Positions 43,654 through 53,349 are shown, counted from the first letter of the stretch. The stretch: 64,000 bases of DNA from Tepidanaerobacter syntrophicus (GCF_001485475.2 NZ_DF977000.1:331431-395430); one strand, 5' to 3'. Made by a program: numbers and translations. The notes: a model not told the origin generated them from the sequence alone.

Positions 43654-44496
43654 ATGGTTTTGGGGAAAACTTCGCTGTCAACTAAAGTTGTCCATTTTAT
43701 TATTATGGCACTGCTGATAATGTACGCTATAAGCATAATATATCCGCTGTGCTGGATGGCTATGAGCGGTTTTAAATCAAACAGAGAAATAATGCTCAAC
43801 ACCTGGGCACTTCCGAGCAAATGGCTGTGGGACAATTACGAGCTGGCATGGGAATACGGAGTAAAACAATATTTTCTAAATAGTGTAATAGTAACAATAG
43901 CCTCAGTAGTGCTGACTATTGCTATAAGTGCGATAGCTGCTTTTGCACTTAGCAGATTCGAGTTTAGCTATAAGGAATTGGTGCTAGCTATAATTATAGG
44001 CGGCCTTATGCTTTCTCCACAGGTAGGACTTATTTCTCTTTACAAGTTACTGAGCAGTCTGAGAATTTATAACACATACTGGGCGCTGATTATATCCTAC
44101 ACTGCCTATAGAATTCCGTTTACTGTTTTTCTAATGCGTTCGTACTTTATTACGCTACCTCGAGAAGTGGAAGAATCTGCATTTATAGACGGATGTAATA
44201 GCTGGCAAGTATTTTCGAAAATAGTACTGCCCATGAGTCGGCCTATAATTGCTACATCGGCTTTGCTTACTGCCATGTTTACCTGGAATGAATTTATGTT
44301 TGCTTTGGTATTTATCGAAGATAACAGTCTTAGAACAGTTCCTGTAGGTCTTATGAACTTAAGAGGGGCACTTACGACTAAATGGTCTGTGCTGCTTGCG
44401 GGGCTTACGCTTTCTGCGCTTCCGATGATTATCATGTTTTTGATATTCCAAAAGCAACTAATCAGGGGCTTGACATCAGGAAGCGTAAAAGGATAA
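43654..44496 (+). CDS. ABC sugar transporter permease, MalG-type
   Basis: The protein has 280 residues if read from ATG 43654, only three bases after AGGAGG; TTG 43660 with a nine-base spacing is an equally good start. It has six membrane segments and the loop EESAFIDGCNSWQVFSKIVL, in which the usual EAA is ESA. The ending RGLTSGSVKG is typical of MalG-type permeases. It pairs with the preceding permease. Confidence 0.9.
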   Translation: MVLGKTSLSTKVVHFIIMALLIMYAISIIYPLCWMAMSGFKSNREIMLNTWALPSKWLWDNYELAWEYGVKQYFLNSVIVTIASVVLTIAISAIAAFALSRFEFSYKELVLAIIIGGLMLSPQVGLISLYKLLSSLRIYNTYWALIISYTAYRIPFTVFLMRSYFITLPREVEESAFIDGCNSWQVFSKIVLPMSRPIIATSALLTAMFTWNEFMFALVFIEDNSLRTVPVGLMNLRGALTTKWSVLLAGLTLSALPMIIMFLIFQKQLIRGLTSGSVKG

Positions 44497-44532
44497 ATTT
44501 TACAAACTAAATTTTAAGGGGGAAAGGTTATC

Positions 44533-45540
44533 GTGGAAAACAATTTATTGGATTATCAAGAATCATTAAAACATGCTCTGAGCCAAAGGGATGAAATTGA
44601 AAAAACCGTTAAGGAGTTACTAAAAAGAGATATAAAAAATGTGATATTTGCAGGATGCGGCGGTTCTTTGGCTATTATGTTTTCTTGTGAGTATATAATG
44701 CGCCAAAATTCGTCCATACCTGCCTTTGCATATAATGCAGGAGAATTTAATAAACTGTGCCCCAAGCTTCTTGGTAAAAATTCCTTACTTATTACTGCTT
44801 CATATTCGGGAACAACACCGGAAACAAATGAAGCAGTCCAGATTGCTAAAGAGAAAGGAGCTGCAACAATCGGTTTTACCGGAAAAGCCGATTCTCCACT
44901 TAGTAAAAATGTAGATTATGTATTTTTAAATAATGCAAAAACAGGTGCCACCAACGCGAATTTGATAATGCTTTATGAGATTATATTTAGCATAATGCGC
45001 GAATTAGATGGCTTCGAAAAATATGACGCTGTAATGCAGGCATTAGATACCCTTCCTGATAACCTGGCAGAGGTTAAAAAACTTGCGGAAGAGAAAGCTG
45101 AAAATTTTGCAAATGAATATAAAGATGAAACGAAGTTTTTGACGATAGGAGCCGGTTTGAGCTGGGGAGAAGCCTATGCCTATGCAATTTGTATATTAGA
45201 GGAAATGCAGTGGCTGTATGCTCAGCCTGTCCATGCCGGTGAATATTTCCATGGGCCCTTTGAAATTGTCGATGAAAATGCGAACTTAATAATATTAAAA
45301 GGAGAGGATTTTGGCAGGCCTCTTGTGGAAAGAGTAATTGATTTTTCACAAAAATACACTAAGAGATTGGTAATATTAGATACAAAAGACTACCCCCTGC
45401 CCGGGGTTGATGAAGAAATGAGGGGATATTTAACACCTTTTGCACTATCGGCAGCCCTTGATAAATATTCAGAAAAACTTGCAGAAATAAGAAATCATCC
45501 GCTCTCAATTAGAAGATATATGGGAAAAGTACCTTATTGA
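44533..45540 (+). CDS. frlB: SIS-domain deglycase (fructoselysine 6-phosphate deglycase-like)
   Basis: The protein has 335 residues from GTG 44533. Two SIS domains are visible, with the phosphosugar-binding segments FAGCGGSLAIMFS, ITASYSGTTPETNEA and, in the second half, LTIGAGLSWGEAYAYA; catalytic Glu and His residues appear in EEMQWLYAQPVHAGEYFHGPFE. FrlB-type enzymes split 6-phosphofructoselysine into glucose 6-phosphate and lysine. It completes an operon of regulator, FrlD-like kinase and importer. A different glycated amino acid as substrate is possible. Confidence 0.87.
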   Translation: MENNLLDYQESLKHALSQRDEIEKTVKELLKRDIKNVIFAGCGGSLAIMFSCEYIMRQNSSIPAFAYNAGEFNKLCPKLLGKNSLLITASYSGTTPETNEAVQIAKEKGAATIGFTGKADSPLSKNVDYVFLNNAKTGATNANLIMLYEIIFSIMRELDGFEKYDAVMQALDTLPDNLAEVKKLAEEKAENFANEYKDETKFLTIGAGLSWGEAYAYAICILEEMQWLYAQPVHAGEYFHGPFEIVDENANLIILKGEDFGRPLVERVIDFSQKYTKRLVILDTKDYPLPGVDEEMRGYLTPFALSAALDKYSEKLAEIRNHPLSIRRYMGKVPY

Positions 45541-45591
45541 TTGATTTGTGATAAATTATTAAAGCTCGATTGCCAAACCAATAAATAATTT

Positions 45592-45638
45592 AAACCACCC
45601 GTTTTATTCAAGTATATCATCACGGGTGGTTTAGTTTT
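45592..45638 (+). terminator. Intrinsic terminator of the fructoselysine-type operon
   Basis: AAACCACCCG (45592-45601) and CGGGTGGTTT (45623-45632) form a perfect ten-base stem, followed by AGTTTTT, about 50 bases after the stop. Confidence 0.88.
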
Positions 45639-45687
45639 TCAAAGCCTTAAATTACTTTAAGCATAATGGGGTAAAAAATTTTATAAT

Positions 45688-46680
45688 CTATTTTTCAACA
45701 ACAACAGGCGTAATTTCCTCTAACATTTCTAGCATTATATCTACTACTTCAGGGTCATATTTTACTCCCTTGCCATTCTTGAGCTCGTCAATAACTTCCT
45801 GCCTGCTCCTTGCAGGCCTGTAAGGTCGATGAGACCCCATGGCTTCAACTACGTCGCAGACTCTGATAATGCGATTTTCGATACTTATTTCAGAATCTTT
45901 AAGGCCGTCCGGATACCCCGAGCCATCTAAATTTTCATGGTGATGTAAGGCTACATCTGCTACAGGCCACGGTAGGTTACAGTCCTTTAATATTTGATAT
46001 CCGTGGAGTGCATGTGTTTTAATTAAAGCCCATTCTTCTTCAATAAGGGCTCCCGGTTTACACAGCAAGCTTTCCGGTATGGATATCTTGCCAATATCGT
46101 GCAAAAGTCCACAGGCATAAAGACCGCTTATTCTATCCTTATTAAAGCCCATTTTTTCACCTATTTTCTGAGCATACTCCGCTACCTTTCGCGCATGACC
46201 TGCAGTATAAGGATCCCTAGAGTCCATGGCTCTTGCCACGGTCTCGGCAAGGTCAAAAAAGGATTGTTCAAGCTGAAGCTCGGTCTCTCGCTGTTTGCTG
46301 CGAATTTTTGCTTCTTCCAATTCCCTTTCTATAGCTGCAACAAGTCTTGTTAAGTTATCCTTCATTATATAATCATGAGCGCCGGCTTTCATTGCAGCTA
46401 CAGCTGTTTCTTCGCCTACAGCGCCGGAGACAATAATAAAAGGGATATCAATACCTTGTTTCTTCAAAATTTCAAGGGCTTCAAATGCGCTAAACCGCGG
46501 CATATGATAGTCGCAAAGCACCACATCCCATTTTTTGCTAGATAAAGCGGCCTCCATAGCTTCGGCGGTTTCTACTCTCTCAACTATGGGAGCAAAGCCG
46601 CCCCGCTTTAATTCATAAACTAAAAGCAGTGCATCATTTTCCGAGTCATCCACAATAAGGACATGAAGCAGTTTTTCCAC
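45688..46680 (-). CDS. Response regulator with HD-GYP domain (probable c-di-GMP phosphodiesterase)
   Basis: The protein has 330 residues. Residues 1-125 are a receiver domain (VLIVDDSENDA, phosphoacceptor Asp in VVLCDYHMP, KDNL). Residues 145-320 are an HD-GYP domain with HARKVAEYAQKIG, LLHDIGKI, HALHGYQIL and HHHENLDGSGYPDGL, all metal and signature residues present. It would degrade c-di-GMP when phosphorylated by the histidine kinase encoded 42 bases upstream on the same strand. The receptor of c-di-GMP at 58593 makes this local turnover interesting, but a direct link is not shown. Confidence 0.92.
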   Translation of the reverse strand: MEKLLHVLIVDDSENDALLLVYELKRGGFAPIVERVETAEAMEAALSSKKWDVVLCDYHMPRFSAFEALEILKKQGIDIPFIIVSGAVGEETAVAAMKAGAHDYIMKDNLTRLVAAIERELEEAKIRSKQRETELQLEQSFFDLAETVARAMDSRDPYTAGHARKVAEYAQKIGEKMGFNKDRISGLYACGLLHDIGKISIPESLLCKPGALIEEEWALIKTHALHGYQILKDCNLPWPVADVALHHHENLDGSGYPDGLKDSEISIENRIIRVCDVVEAMGSHRPYRPARSRQEVIDELKNGKGVKYDPEVVDIMLEMLEEITPVVVEK

Positions 46681-46722
46681 TTAACTTCATCACCTTCCGA
46701 AGATATTTGCTAGTTAAAAGAT

Positions 46723-48831
46723 TTATGATGGCAAAGTAAAATAAAATGTTGTACCTACATTTTCTTCACTTTCTACCCAGATTTTGCCGCCGTGTCTTTG
46801 AATAATCCTTTGAACAGTGGCAAGGCCTATACCGGTACCGGAAAATTCACTTTCACTGTGCAGCCGCTGAAAAGGTTTAAACAATTTTTCCGCATAAGCC
46901 ATATCAAAACCGATACCATTGTCTCGAACGAAATACACACAGCCCTTTTCGGAATTTTCGACTCCGAACTCTATCTTTGCCCTGAGATTTTTAGATGTAA
47001 ATTTCCATGCATTTTGAAGTAGATTTTCCATAGCTGCCCGTAAAAGGTTCCTGTCCCCGAAGACTGTAACATTTTCTGCAATAACTGTTTCAACTTTTCT
47101 TGCAGGCTCAAGAGTTTTTAAGTCCTGTAGTATATCCATACACATCTTGCTTAAATTGACTTGACCTATATAAAGTTCTGCTCGCCCAATCTTTGAGAGC
47201 TTTAACAAACCGTCTATAAGTTCTTGCATGTGGCGGGCAGAGGTAAAAATCCTTTTAAGATAATCCTGTCCCCTCTCATCAAGACTATCATTATAGTCTT
47301 CCAATAAAATTCGAGAAAATCCTATGATGCTTCTTAAAGGGGCCTTCAAGTCGTGGGAAACAGTATAACTGAAAGATTCTAACTCTTTATTTGCTTGCTC
47401 AAGTTCAATTCGGGACTTGGTATCTGTTATATCTGCGATATTAAATAATGTGGCAACTTTCCCTTCGTATTCTATCAAAACATTGCTTATAAGCGCATAA
47501 AAATAGCTGCCGTCGCTTTTTAAAAACCGCATTTCATATGTCTCCGGTTCATTGCTTCCCTTTTGCCTTCTTTCTGCCCGTTCTAAAATCAGTGCTCTTT
47601 CTTCAGGGTGTATGATATCTTCAATGGGCTTGTCCAATATTTCTTCCAGCGAATAGCCCAGCATTGAGGCAAACTTCTGATTAGCATAAACCAATATTAA
47701 ATTCTGATGGATGCCAATACCGATTAGAGCGTGTTCTACCAGGTTCCTATACTTTTCCTCAGATTCTCTTAAATTTCTCTCAGTCAATTTTAACTGCCGG
47801 ATATCCTTTGCACTTATAATTAAACCGGAGGGTTCATCGAACTGGTCTTTTACAACAGATGCAGAAATTAAAACCGGAATTAGTTCTCCGTCTTTTCCCT
47901 TTAAGTAAATTTCTCGGTTGCTTATGGTGCCAGATTCTGCAAGTTCTTCGCTGATTTCTTTTTTATCTTCATAAGATGCGGCAATAAATCCAAAAGGCTT
48001 ACCCTGTAATTCGCGAGGCGTATAATTTAAAAGACGAAAGACTGCATCATTGACAAATGTTATATTGTTGTTGGAGTCTAAAAGAAATATAACATCATTC
48101 ATTGTCGCAAGTATTTCATCGGCAGTTCCTTTAGGAGTAAGAGCTATAAAATTATATTTTAATATAGCATAAGCAAATCCTCCTGCCCATATCAATATAA
48201 ATACGATTGCTAAAGGAGGAACAAAGGTAATTCCAAGAGTCGGAAATATGACATCGGTCAGAGTTCCCAGCACAATCGTAGGAAAAGGCGTGATAAAAAA
48301 CAGTTTTGCAGCCTCTTTTTGCCGCTTAATATTTGCCTTTTTCCAGTAGTCATAGGCTAAATATATGCTAATAGAGATAAAGCTTACGTAATAAGCAGTA
48401 AAGAAAATCAACTGAGGGGTGTTTGCAATAACCTGTGTCCAGCCATAAGAATCCCGAATGACATCTGAAAAAATCTTATTTCCGCTCCACTGCCAGTAAA
48501 CGCAAAGCACGGCAGGTAAAAAGCATAATATCGTAAATAAAGGGCGCCTTGATATTTTACTGTGCCCGGTAAATTCCATATAAAAAAGCAAAATAAAGCT
48601 GGGGAAAGTGCACCATCCCAAAGCCGGAATATTAAGCCAAAGCAAAGCTTCCTGCTTGGACAGTGCCCCCACGAAAAGTATAGAACCTGTGCTCCATATA
48701 ACAAAAGGTAACATTGCGAGAGCACAAATTCGATTCAGCCGTTTATTCGGATTTTGGCGCAAAACAAATACCATCAATAAAATGTAGAATACCGAAGACA
48801 TAAAATAGAGAAGAATTGTCAGCCATCGCAA
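46723..48831 (-). CDS. Membrane sensor histidine kinase with 7TM and two PAS domains
   Basis: The protein has 702 residues. Residues 1-225 hold seven membrane helices of the histidine-kinase 7TM type, with a loop YMEFTGHSKIS. Two PAS domains follow (about 235-345, with ATMNDVIFLLDSNNNITFVN; and about 355-470, with YRNLVEHALIGIGIHQN), then HisKA with the phosphoacceptor His in SYTVSHDLKAPLRSIIGFSR, and a HATPase domain with ENLLQNAWKFTS, DNGIGFDM and GTGIGLATVQ. Its partner is the HD-GYP response regulator downstream. The ligand is not evident. Confidence 0.93.
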   Translation of the reverse strand: MRWLTILLYFMSSVFYILLMVFVLRQNPNKRLNRICALAMLPFVIWSTGSILFVGALSKQEALLWLNIPALGWCTFPSFILLFYMEFTGHSKISRRPLFTILCFLPAVLCVYWQWSGNKIFSDVIRDSYGWTQVIANTPQLIFFTAYYVSFISISIYLAYDYWKKANIKRQKEAAKLFFITPFPTIVLGTLTDVIFPTLGITFVPPLAIVFILIWAGGFAYAILKYNFIALTPKGTADEILATMNDVIFLLDSNNNITFVNDAVFRLLNYTPRELQGKPFGFIAASYEDKKEISEELAESGTISNREIYLKGKDGELIPVLISASVVKDQFDEPSGLIISAKDIRQLKLTERNLRESEEKYRNLVEHALIGIGIHQNLILVYANQKFASMLGYSLEEILDKPIEDIIHPEERALILERAERRQKGSNEPETYEMRFLKSDGSYFYALISNVLIEYEGKVATLFNIADITDTKSRIELEQANKELESFSYTVSHDLKAPLRSIIGFSRILLEDYNDSLDERGQDYLKRIFTSARHMQELIDGLLKLSKIGRAELYIGQVNLSKMCMDILQDLKTLEPARKVETVIAENVTVFGDRNLLRAAMENLLQNAWKFTSKNLRAKIEFGVENSEKGCVYFVRDNGIGFDMAYAEKLFKPFQRLHSESEFSGTGIGLATVQRIIQRHGGKIWVESEENVGTTFYFTLPS

Positions 48832-49123
48832 ATGATTTCACCTTTGCATTCTTTTCGGATAGTCTGGGCTATATGCCAACCCTATAGAAATTTAAGACTT
48901 CCTTATTTTGTATTAATTATAAAATACTGGCCACCTCAAAGCAAGCAAATTTTGTAAAAAGAAGAAATTTTTTGTTGCATGTTATTATAAAATAATCGCC
49001 GGCTTTAATAAAATCCCGACAATTTTGCTAAAACTTTGGCACAGAAAAGGATTTACTTTAAAAAATCTCAAATATATAGTAGAATTAGTACAGCATTTGT
49101 TGCAAATTTAGGGAGGTATTATA

Positions 49124-49792
49124 ATGACGTCCGAGACTCAGGATTCCGGCTATTCCCTGAGAACCAAAATATATCACACCCTTAAAAATGCTATTTTAGA
49201 CGGTGTGTATAAACCAGGCGAAAGCTTGATAGAAATGAAGCTTGCCAAGGAACTTGGTGTTAGCCGAACTCCTATAAGAGAAGCATTACGGCAATTAGAA
49301 TTGGAAGGACTGGTAACCAGCATTCCAAATAAAGGTGTTATCGTTGAAGGTGTGTCTCCACAAGATGTAGAAGATATCTACACCATCAGAAAAATGATAG
49401 AAGGGCTTGCAGCAAGATGGGCTGCAGAAAAGATTTCAGATGAGCAGTTAAAGGAATTAAAAGACATCTTAGACCTTATGGAGTTTTACACAGAAAAAGG
49501 CAACACCGAAAAGCTCTCAGAGCTTGATTCGCGCTTTCATGATATTATATTTCAAGCGAGCAACAGCAGACCTTTAGAATCGGTGCTTACTAACTTTCAC
49601 CAGTTTATTCAGCGAGCTCGCGCAGTTTCTGTAAAGGCTAAAGGCAGGGCTGTCCACTCATTAGAGGAACACCGCAAGATATATGAAGCACTGGCGGCGC
49701 ATGATGCCGATGCTGCCGAAAAGGCAATGACAGAACATGTGGGAAGCGCAAGGTCAAATCTTATACCATTTTTTGAAAAGGATAAGATATAA
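49124..49792 (+). CDS. GntR family regulator, FadR/FCD subfamily
   Basis: The protein has 222 residues. The winged helix is at 15-80 (LAKELGVSRTPIREALRQLELEGL, IPNKGVIV), and the all-helical FCD domain follows with metal-ligand-like residues in LDSRFHDIIFQASNS and VHSLEEHRKIYEALAAHD. FCD regulators bind organic acids or metals. It has a GGGAGG site and is not next to an obvious target operon; it is convergent with the PdxR-type gene, one base apart. Its target is unknown. Confidence 0.9.
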   Translation: MTSETQDSGYSLRTKIYHTLKNAILDGVYKPGESLIEMKLAKELGVSRTPIREALRQLELEGLVTSIPNKGVIVEGVSPQDVEDIYTIRKMIEGLAARWAAEKISDEQLKELKDILDLMEFYTEKGNTEKLSELDSRFHDIIFQASNSRPLESVLTNFHQFIQRARAVSVKAKGRAVHSLEEHRKIYEALAAHDADAAEKAMTEHVGSARSNLIPFFEKDKI

Positions 49793-49793
49793 C

Positions 49794-51251
49794 TTACAAA
49801 AGAGGCTTGTCACCAGGTCCTCGGAAAACTCCGCCGGTATTGTCTATAAGCGATTGGATGCTCTCACAGAGCAATTTAACTCCGCTGTCAATATCTGATG
49901 TCGGAATTTGAGCTGTGCTGAGCCTGAAACTTTCAGAAGGCTTTTGATTGATAAAGAAAAGATCTCCGGGGACGATAGACACACCTTTTTTTATAGCCTC
50001 ATGGTAAAGAGTTGAGGAATATAGGTCTTGAGGCAGAGCAATCCAAAAGAAATGGCCGCCGCCGGGTGCAAAGCATTTTATGCCTGATGGCATGTATTTA
50101 TCGAAAGCCTTTAGGGTTTCCTGCCATTTCTCATAAAATATTCTTTGAAGCCGGTTTATGTGCATAGACCAAAGGCTTTTCCTTAAGAATAAGTCCAAAA
50201 TTCGCTGAGAAAGACCTGAAGTAGATATATCCGAAGAATATTTTGCAAGTGCGATTTTGTTAAAGTGCCGGCGCGGCACTGCAAGAAAGGCGATACGCAG
50301 TCCGGGCAAAAACAGCTTTGAAAAGCTTTTAATATAAAATACCTTTTCAGAGTTGTCAAATGCCTTAAGCAAAGAAGGCTTTTCGGTGTAATAAAGATCA
50401 CTTATGTGATCATCCTCAATTATATAAAAATTGTATTTACAAGAAAGGGCTATCAGCTCTTTCTTTTTTTCTGTGCTGTAAGAATAACCTGTAGGATTTT
50501 GAAAAATAGGCATTGTATAAAAGAGGACAGGAGGATTATTCTTAATATTCCTTTTTAAATCCTCTAAGTCGACCCCATCTTTTTCCATATTAATTTCAAC
50601 AATACTGGCATTGCGGGATTTAAAGGCGTTTATGGCGCCGGGGTAAGTCGGGGCTTCTACATATACAGTATCGCCACTGTTTAAAAAAGCCTTTGCAATA
50701 AGGTCTATGCCCTGTTGCGCTCCTGATATTATCTGTATTTCATCTAAAGGAACATCAATATCATGTTGCACACTCATAAAATGGCCAATAGATTCTTTAA
50801 GGGGCTGATAGCCGCTGCTCTCCTGATACTCTAAAGCATAACCGCCGTCTCTGTCCAAAACCTCATTGATTATTTCCTTAAATTCTTTTACCGGAAAATA
50901 ATCCGGTGAAATAGAACCTGCACTAAAGTCGAATCTTATGCCTTTGTCTTTAGTGGTATTTACTAATTTGTCGGAATGCTTTGACTTAGAAGAAATATCG
51001 CCCAAAAAACAAGCATATGTTCCGCTGCCCACCTTGGATTTAGCAAATCCATCGGATTGGAGCTTTTTGTAAGCATTTACTATAGTGACAGTATTAACAT
51101 CAAAAAATGAAGCCATAAGACGAATAGGCGGAAGCTTTTCTCCGTATTTTATTTGACCGCTCAGAATTAAATTGGAAAATCCCTTATATATTTGAATATA
51201 AAGGGGTTCAGTTGAGTTTTTGTCTAAATGTATCGATTCAAATTTCTCCAT
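49794..51251 (-). CDS. pdxR: MocR/PdxR-type regulator (GntR helix-turn-helix fused to aminotransferase fold)
   Basis: The protein has 485 residues from ATG 51251, six bases after GGAGG; the ATG at 51263 overlaps that site. Residues 1-75 are a GntR winged helix (PLYIQIYKGFSNLILSG, LMASFFDVNTVTIVNAYKKLQ). Residues 110-480 are a fold-type I aminotransferase with the PLP Lys in YIKSFSKLFLPGLRIAF and substrate motif PTYPGAINAF. MocR regulators such as PdxR bind PLP and control pdxST. It is divergent from pdxS, with 185 bases between, which supports that role. Confidence 0.9.
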   Translation of the reverse strand: MEKFESIHLDKNSTEPLYIQIYKGFSNLILSGQIKYGEKLPPIRLMASFFDVNTVTIVNAYKKLQSDGFAKSKVGSGTYACFLGDISSKSKHSDKLVNTTKDKGIRFDFSAGSISPDYFPVKEFKEIINEVLDRDGGYALEYQESSGYQPLKESIGHFMSVQHDIDVPLDEIQIISGAQQGIDLIAKAFLNSGDTVYVEAPTYPGAINAFKSRNASIVEINMEKDGVDLEDLKRNIKNNPPVLFYTMPIFQNPTGYSYSTEKKKELIALSCKYNFYIIEDDHISDLYYTEKPSLLKAFDNSEKVFYIKSFSKLFLPGLRIAFLAVPRRHFNKIALAKYSSDISTSGLSQRILDLFLRKSLWSMHINRLQRIFYEKWQETLKAFDKYMPSGIKCFAPGGGHFFWIALPQDLYSSTLYHEAIKKGVSIVPGDLFFINQKPSESFRLSTAQIPTSDIDSGVKLLCESIQSLIDNTGGVFRGPGDKPLL

Positions 51252-51436
51252 AATGTCCTCCATTTGCTCGAATTATGCTAAATTGTATTGACAAACACCT
51301 TGCTAAATGCCAAAATAATGTTTGTATAAACTGCAAAGACAAAATGTATGGCTAATTACTGCACTTAAAATTTTATTATGTACCGATACATTGATTCTAT
51401 CATACTATTTATGTCTTGGAAATAGGAGGGCAAAAC

Positions 51437-52291
51437 ATGTCAAATCAAATCAATGAAAAATTAATGGGCGGAGTAATAATGGATGTTACTACACCGGAAC
51501 AAGCCAAAATTGCTGAACAAGCAGGGGCAGTAGCTGTCATGGCGCTCGAGCGGGTGCCTGCTGATATAAGAAAGCAGGGCGGCGTTGCTCGTATGTCAGA
51601 TCCAAAAATAATCAGAGAGATTAAGGAAGCAGTATCTATCCCCGTCATGGCAAAGTGCCGGATAGGGCATTTTGTCGAGGCACAGATTTTAGAAGCTTTA
51701 GGCATAGACTACATAGATGAAAGCGAAGTTTTGACACCTGCAGACGAATATTTTCATATTGACAAAACAAAATTCAAGACGCCTTTTGTGTGCGGTGCAA
51801 GAAATCTGGGCGAAGCTCTTCGCCGCATAGGAGAGGGAGCGTCTATGATTCGCACTAAAGGGGAAGCAGGAACAGGCAATGTAGTTGAGGCAGTAAAACA
51901 CGTCCGCACTGTGATGGGGCAAATCAGAGACTTGGCAAATACGCCGGATGAAGAGCTTATGAGCGCTGCAAAGGAGATGGGAGCTCCTTTTGAACTTATA
52001 AAATATGTTGCAAAAGAAGGCAAACTTCCTGTTCCAAATTTTGCGGCAGGCGGTGTGGCGACACCTGCTGATGCGGCCTTACTGATGCAGCTTGGCTGCG
52101 ACGGAGTATTTGTGGGCTCAGGCATATTTAAATCATCAAATCCGGAAAAAAGAGCAAAAGCCGTTGTAAAAGCAGTGGCAAATTATAATAATCCGGATGT
52201 TCTTGCAAAGGTATCTGAGGACCTGGGCGAAGCTATGCAGAGCTTAGAAATAGAAAAGCTTGAAGATCATTATGCTGAGCGCGGATGGTAA
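51437..52291 (+). CDS. pdxS: Pyridoxal 5'-phosphate synthase subunit PdxS
   Basis: The protein has 284 residues from ATG 51437 with an AGGAGGGC site; the 51416 start has none. It is the DXP-independent PLP synthase: [19 protein letters not shown], the first catalytic Lys in [10 protein letters not shown] and the second in [13 protein letters not shown], and [19 protein letters not shown]. It condenses ribose 5-phosphate, glyceraldehyde 3-phosphate and ammonia. The partner glutaminase gene pdxT, usually directly downstream, is missing from the window. A PdxR-type regulator is divergently encoded. Confidence 0.96.
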   Translation: MSNQINEKLMGGVIMDVTTPEQAKIAEQAGAVAVMALERVPADIRKQGGVARMSDPKIIREIKEAVSIPVMAKCRIGHFVEAQILEALGIDYIDESEVLTPADEYFHIDKTKFKTPFVCGARNLGEALRRIGEGASMIRTKGEAGTGNVVEAVKHVRTVMGQIRDLANTPDEELMSAAKEMGAPFELIKYVAKEGKLPVPNFAAGGVATPADAALLMQLGCDGVFVGSGIFKSSNPEKRAKAVVKAVANYNNPDVLAKVSEDLGEAMQSLEIEKLEDHYAERGW

Positions 52292-52322
52292 TACAGTATC
52301 ATAGATAATTATTTTTAAACAT

Positions 52323-52369
52323 ACAGCTGCCAAATCTTTTTTTATAAGGTTTTGACGGCTGTTTTTTTT
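52323..52369 (+). terminator. Intrinsic terminator of pdxS
   Basis: ACAGCTGCCAAA (52323-52334) pairs imperfectly with TTTTGACGGCTGT (52350-52362), followed by seven or more T residues. It lies 30 bases after the pdxS stop. Confidence 0.8.
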
Positions 52370-52485
52370 ATAGAGAGATTTTTTCTGTATTTTATCAATT
52401 TATTTGACTGTTTCGGTTGTAAATCGGCGAAGAAATTGATAATATTATTGGTAATATTAGGTTTTTACAGGAGGACGAGAAAGCG

Positions 52486-53349
52486 GTGGATAAAAAGCGT
52501 GTTGTTATAGTGGATGACTCGGATTTTTCTGTTTTAATTATTAAAGACATTTTAGAAAAAAATGGTTTTGAGGTTGTAGGCCATGCCGGCACATTAGATG
52601 AAGTGATATCTGTAGTATCAGAAACAAAACCGGATCTTGTGACAATGGATATAACCCTTCCCGGAACCGATGGTTTTGAGTGCACCAAAGAAATACATAA
52701 AATCGATAAGGGGATTAAAGTAATCGCAGTAAGTTCTATGCTTGATGATGAAATGCTCCAAAAAGCGAAAAACTTCAATATAAGCGGTTATGTGCAAAAA
52801 CCGATAGATGAGGAAGAATTTATACTGGCTGTTAAAAGAGTTTTAGATGACGAAGAGCTGTTTAAACATTTCCAAAGCCTATACCTTCCAATCTTCAAAG
52901 AGGCTTTTTCAGATGCTCTCAATAGAATGACAAAAACAATAGCTACATACAAAGGAGAGCGGCTGTCCAATGAAACAATACAATCCAAAGGAATAGCGGT
53001 GGTTGTTGGAATTATAGGTAAGTATTCAGGAAGAATGATTCTTGATATGTCAGTGGAAAGCGCAACAGCTCTTACTGATAAGATGCTTAAAAAAGAGAGC
53101 AGCAAACAAACTGAAATTATTGCGGCTATCGGAGAGTTTGCAAATATTGTATCAGGAAACGCCTGTTCTATGCTCAACAGGGAGAACAAGGTATTCGGCT
53201 TGAGGGTATCTCCACCTTCGGTGTTTTACGGTAAAAGCCTGAACATCTCATCTGCCAAGATTAAGACCTATTCAGTAACGATTGACACAGAATTTGGCGA
53301 AATGATTTTAAATATTGGTTTTAGCAGAGGTGATTTTGAGTGGATGTAA
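52486..53349 (+). CDS. Receiver domain-CheX fusion protein (c-di-AMP-independent chemotaxis/adaptation phosphatase type)
   Basis: The protein has 287 residues from GTG 52486 behind AGGAGG. Residues 1-122 are a receiver domain (VVIVDDSDFS, phosphoacceptor Asp in LVTMDITLPG, switch Ser in IAVSSM, Lys in VQKPID). Residues 140-285 are a CheX/CheC-type domain, with VVVGIIGKYSGRMILDMS and the helix EIIAAIGEFANIVSGNACSML carrying the E-x2-N pair used for dephosphorylating response regulators. It overlaps a second, stand-alone CheX gene by ten bases. It may tune a phosphorelay or motility; no chemotaxis core genes are nearby. Confidence 0.85.
   Translation: MDKKRVVIVDDSDFSVLIIKDILEKNGFEVVGHAGTLDEVISVVSETKPDLVTMDITLPGTDGFECTKEIHKIDKGIKVIAVSSMLDDEMLQKAKNFNISGYVQKPIDEEEFILAVKRVLDDEELFKHFQSLYLPIFKEAFSDALNRMTKTIATYKGERLSNETIQSKGIAVVVGIIGKYSGRMILDMSVESATALTDKMLKKESSKQTEIIAAIGEFANIVSGNACSMLNRENKVFGLRVSPPSVFYGKSLNISSAKIKTYSVTIDTEFGEMILNIGFSRGDFEWM

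Noticed and set aside
49031..49048. TGGCACAG as a second sigma-54 -24 element before the FadR-type gene
   Set aside because: No TTGC-type -12 element follows at the required distance.
51754..52125. 123-codon minus-strand frame inside pdxS
   Set aside because: It is a shadow of pdxS, whose catalytic lysine motifs are on the plus strand.
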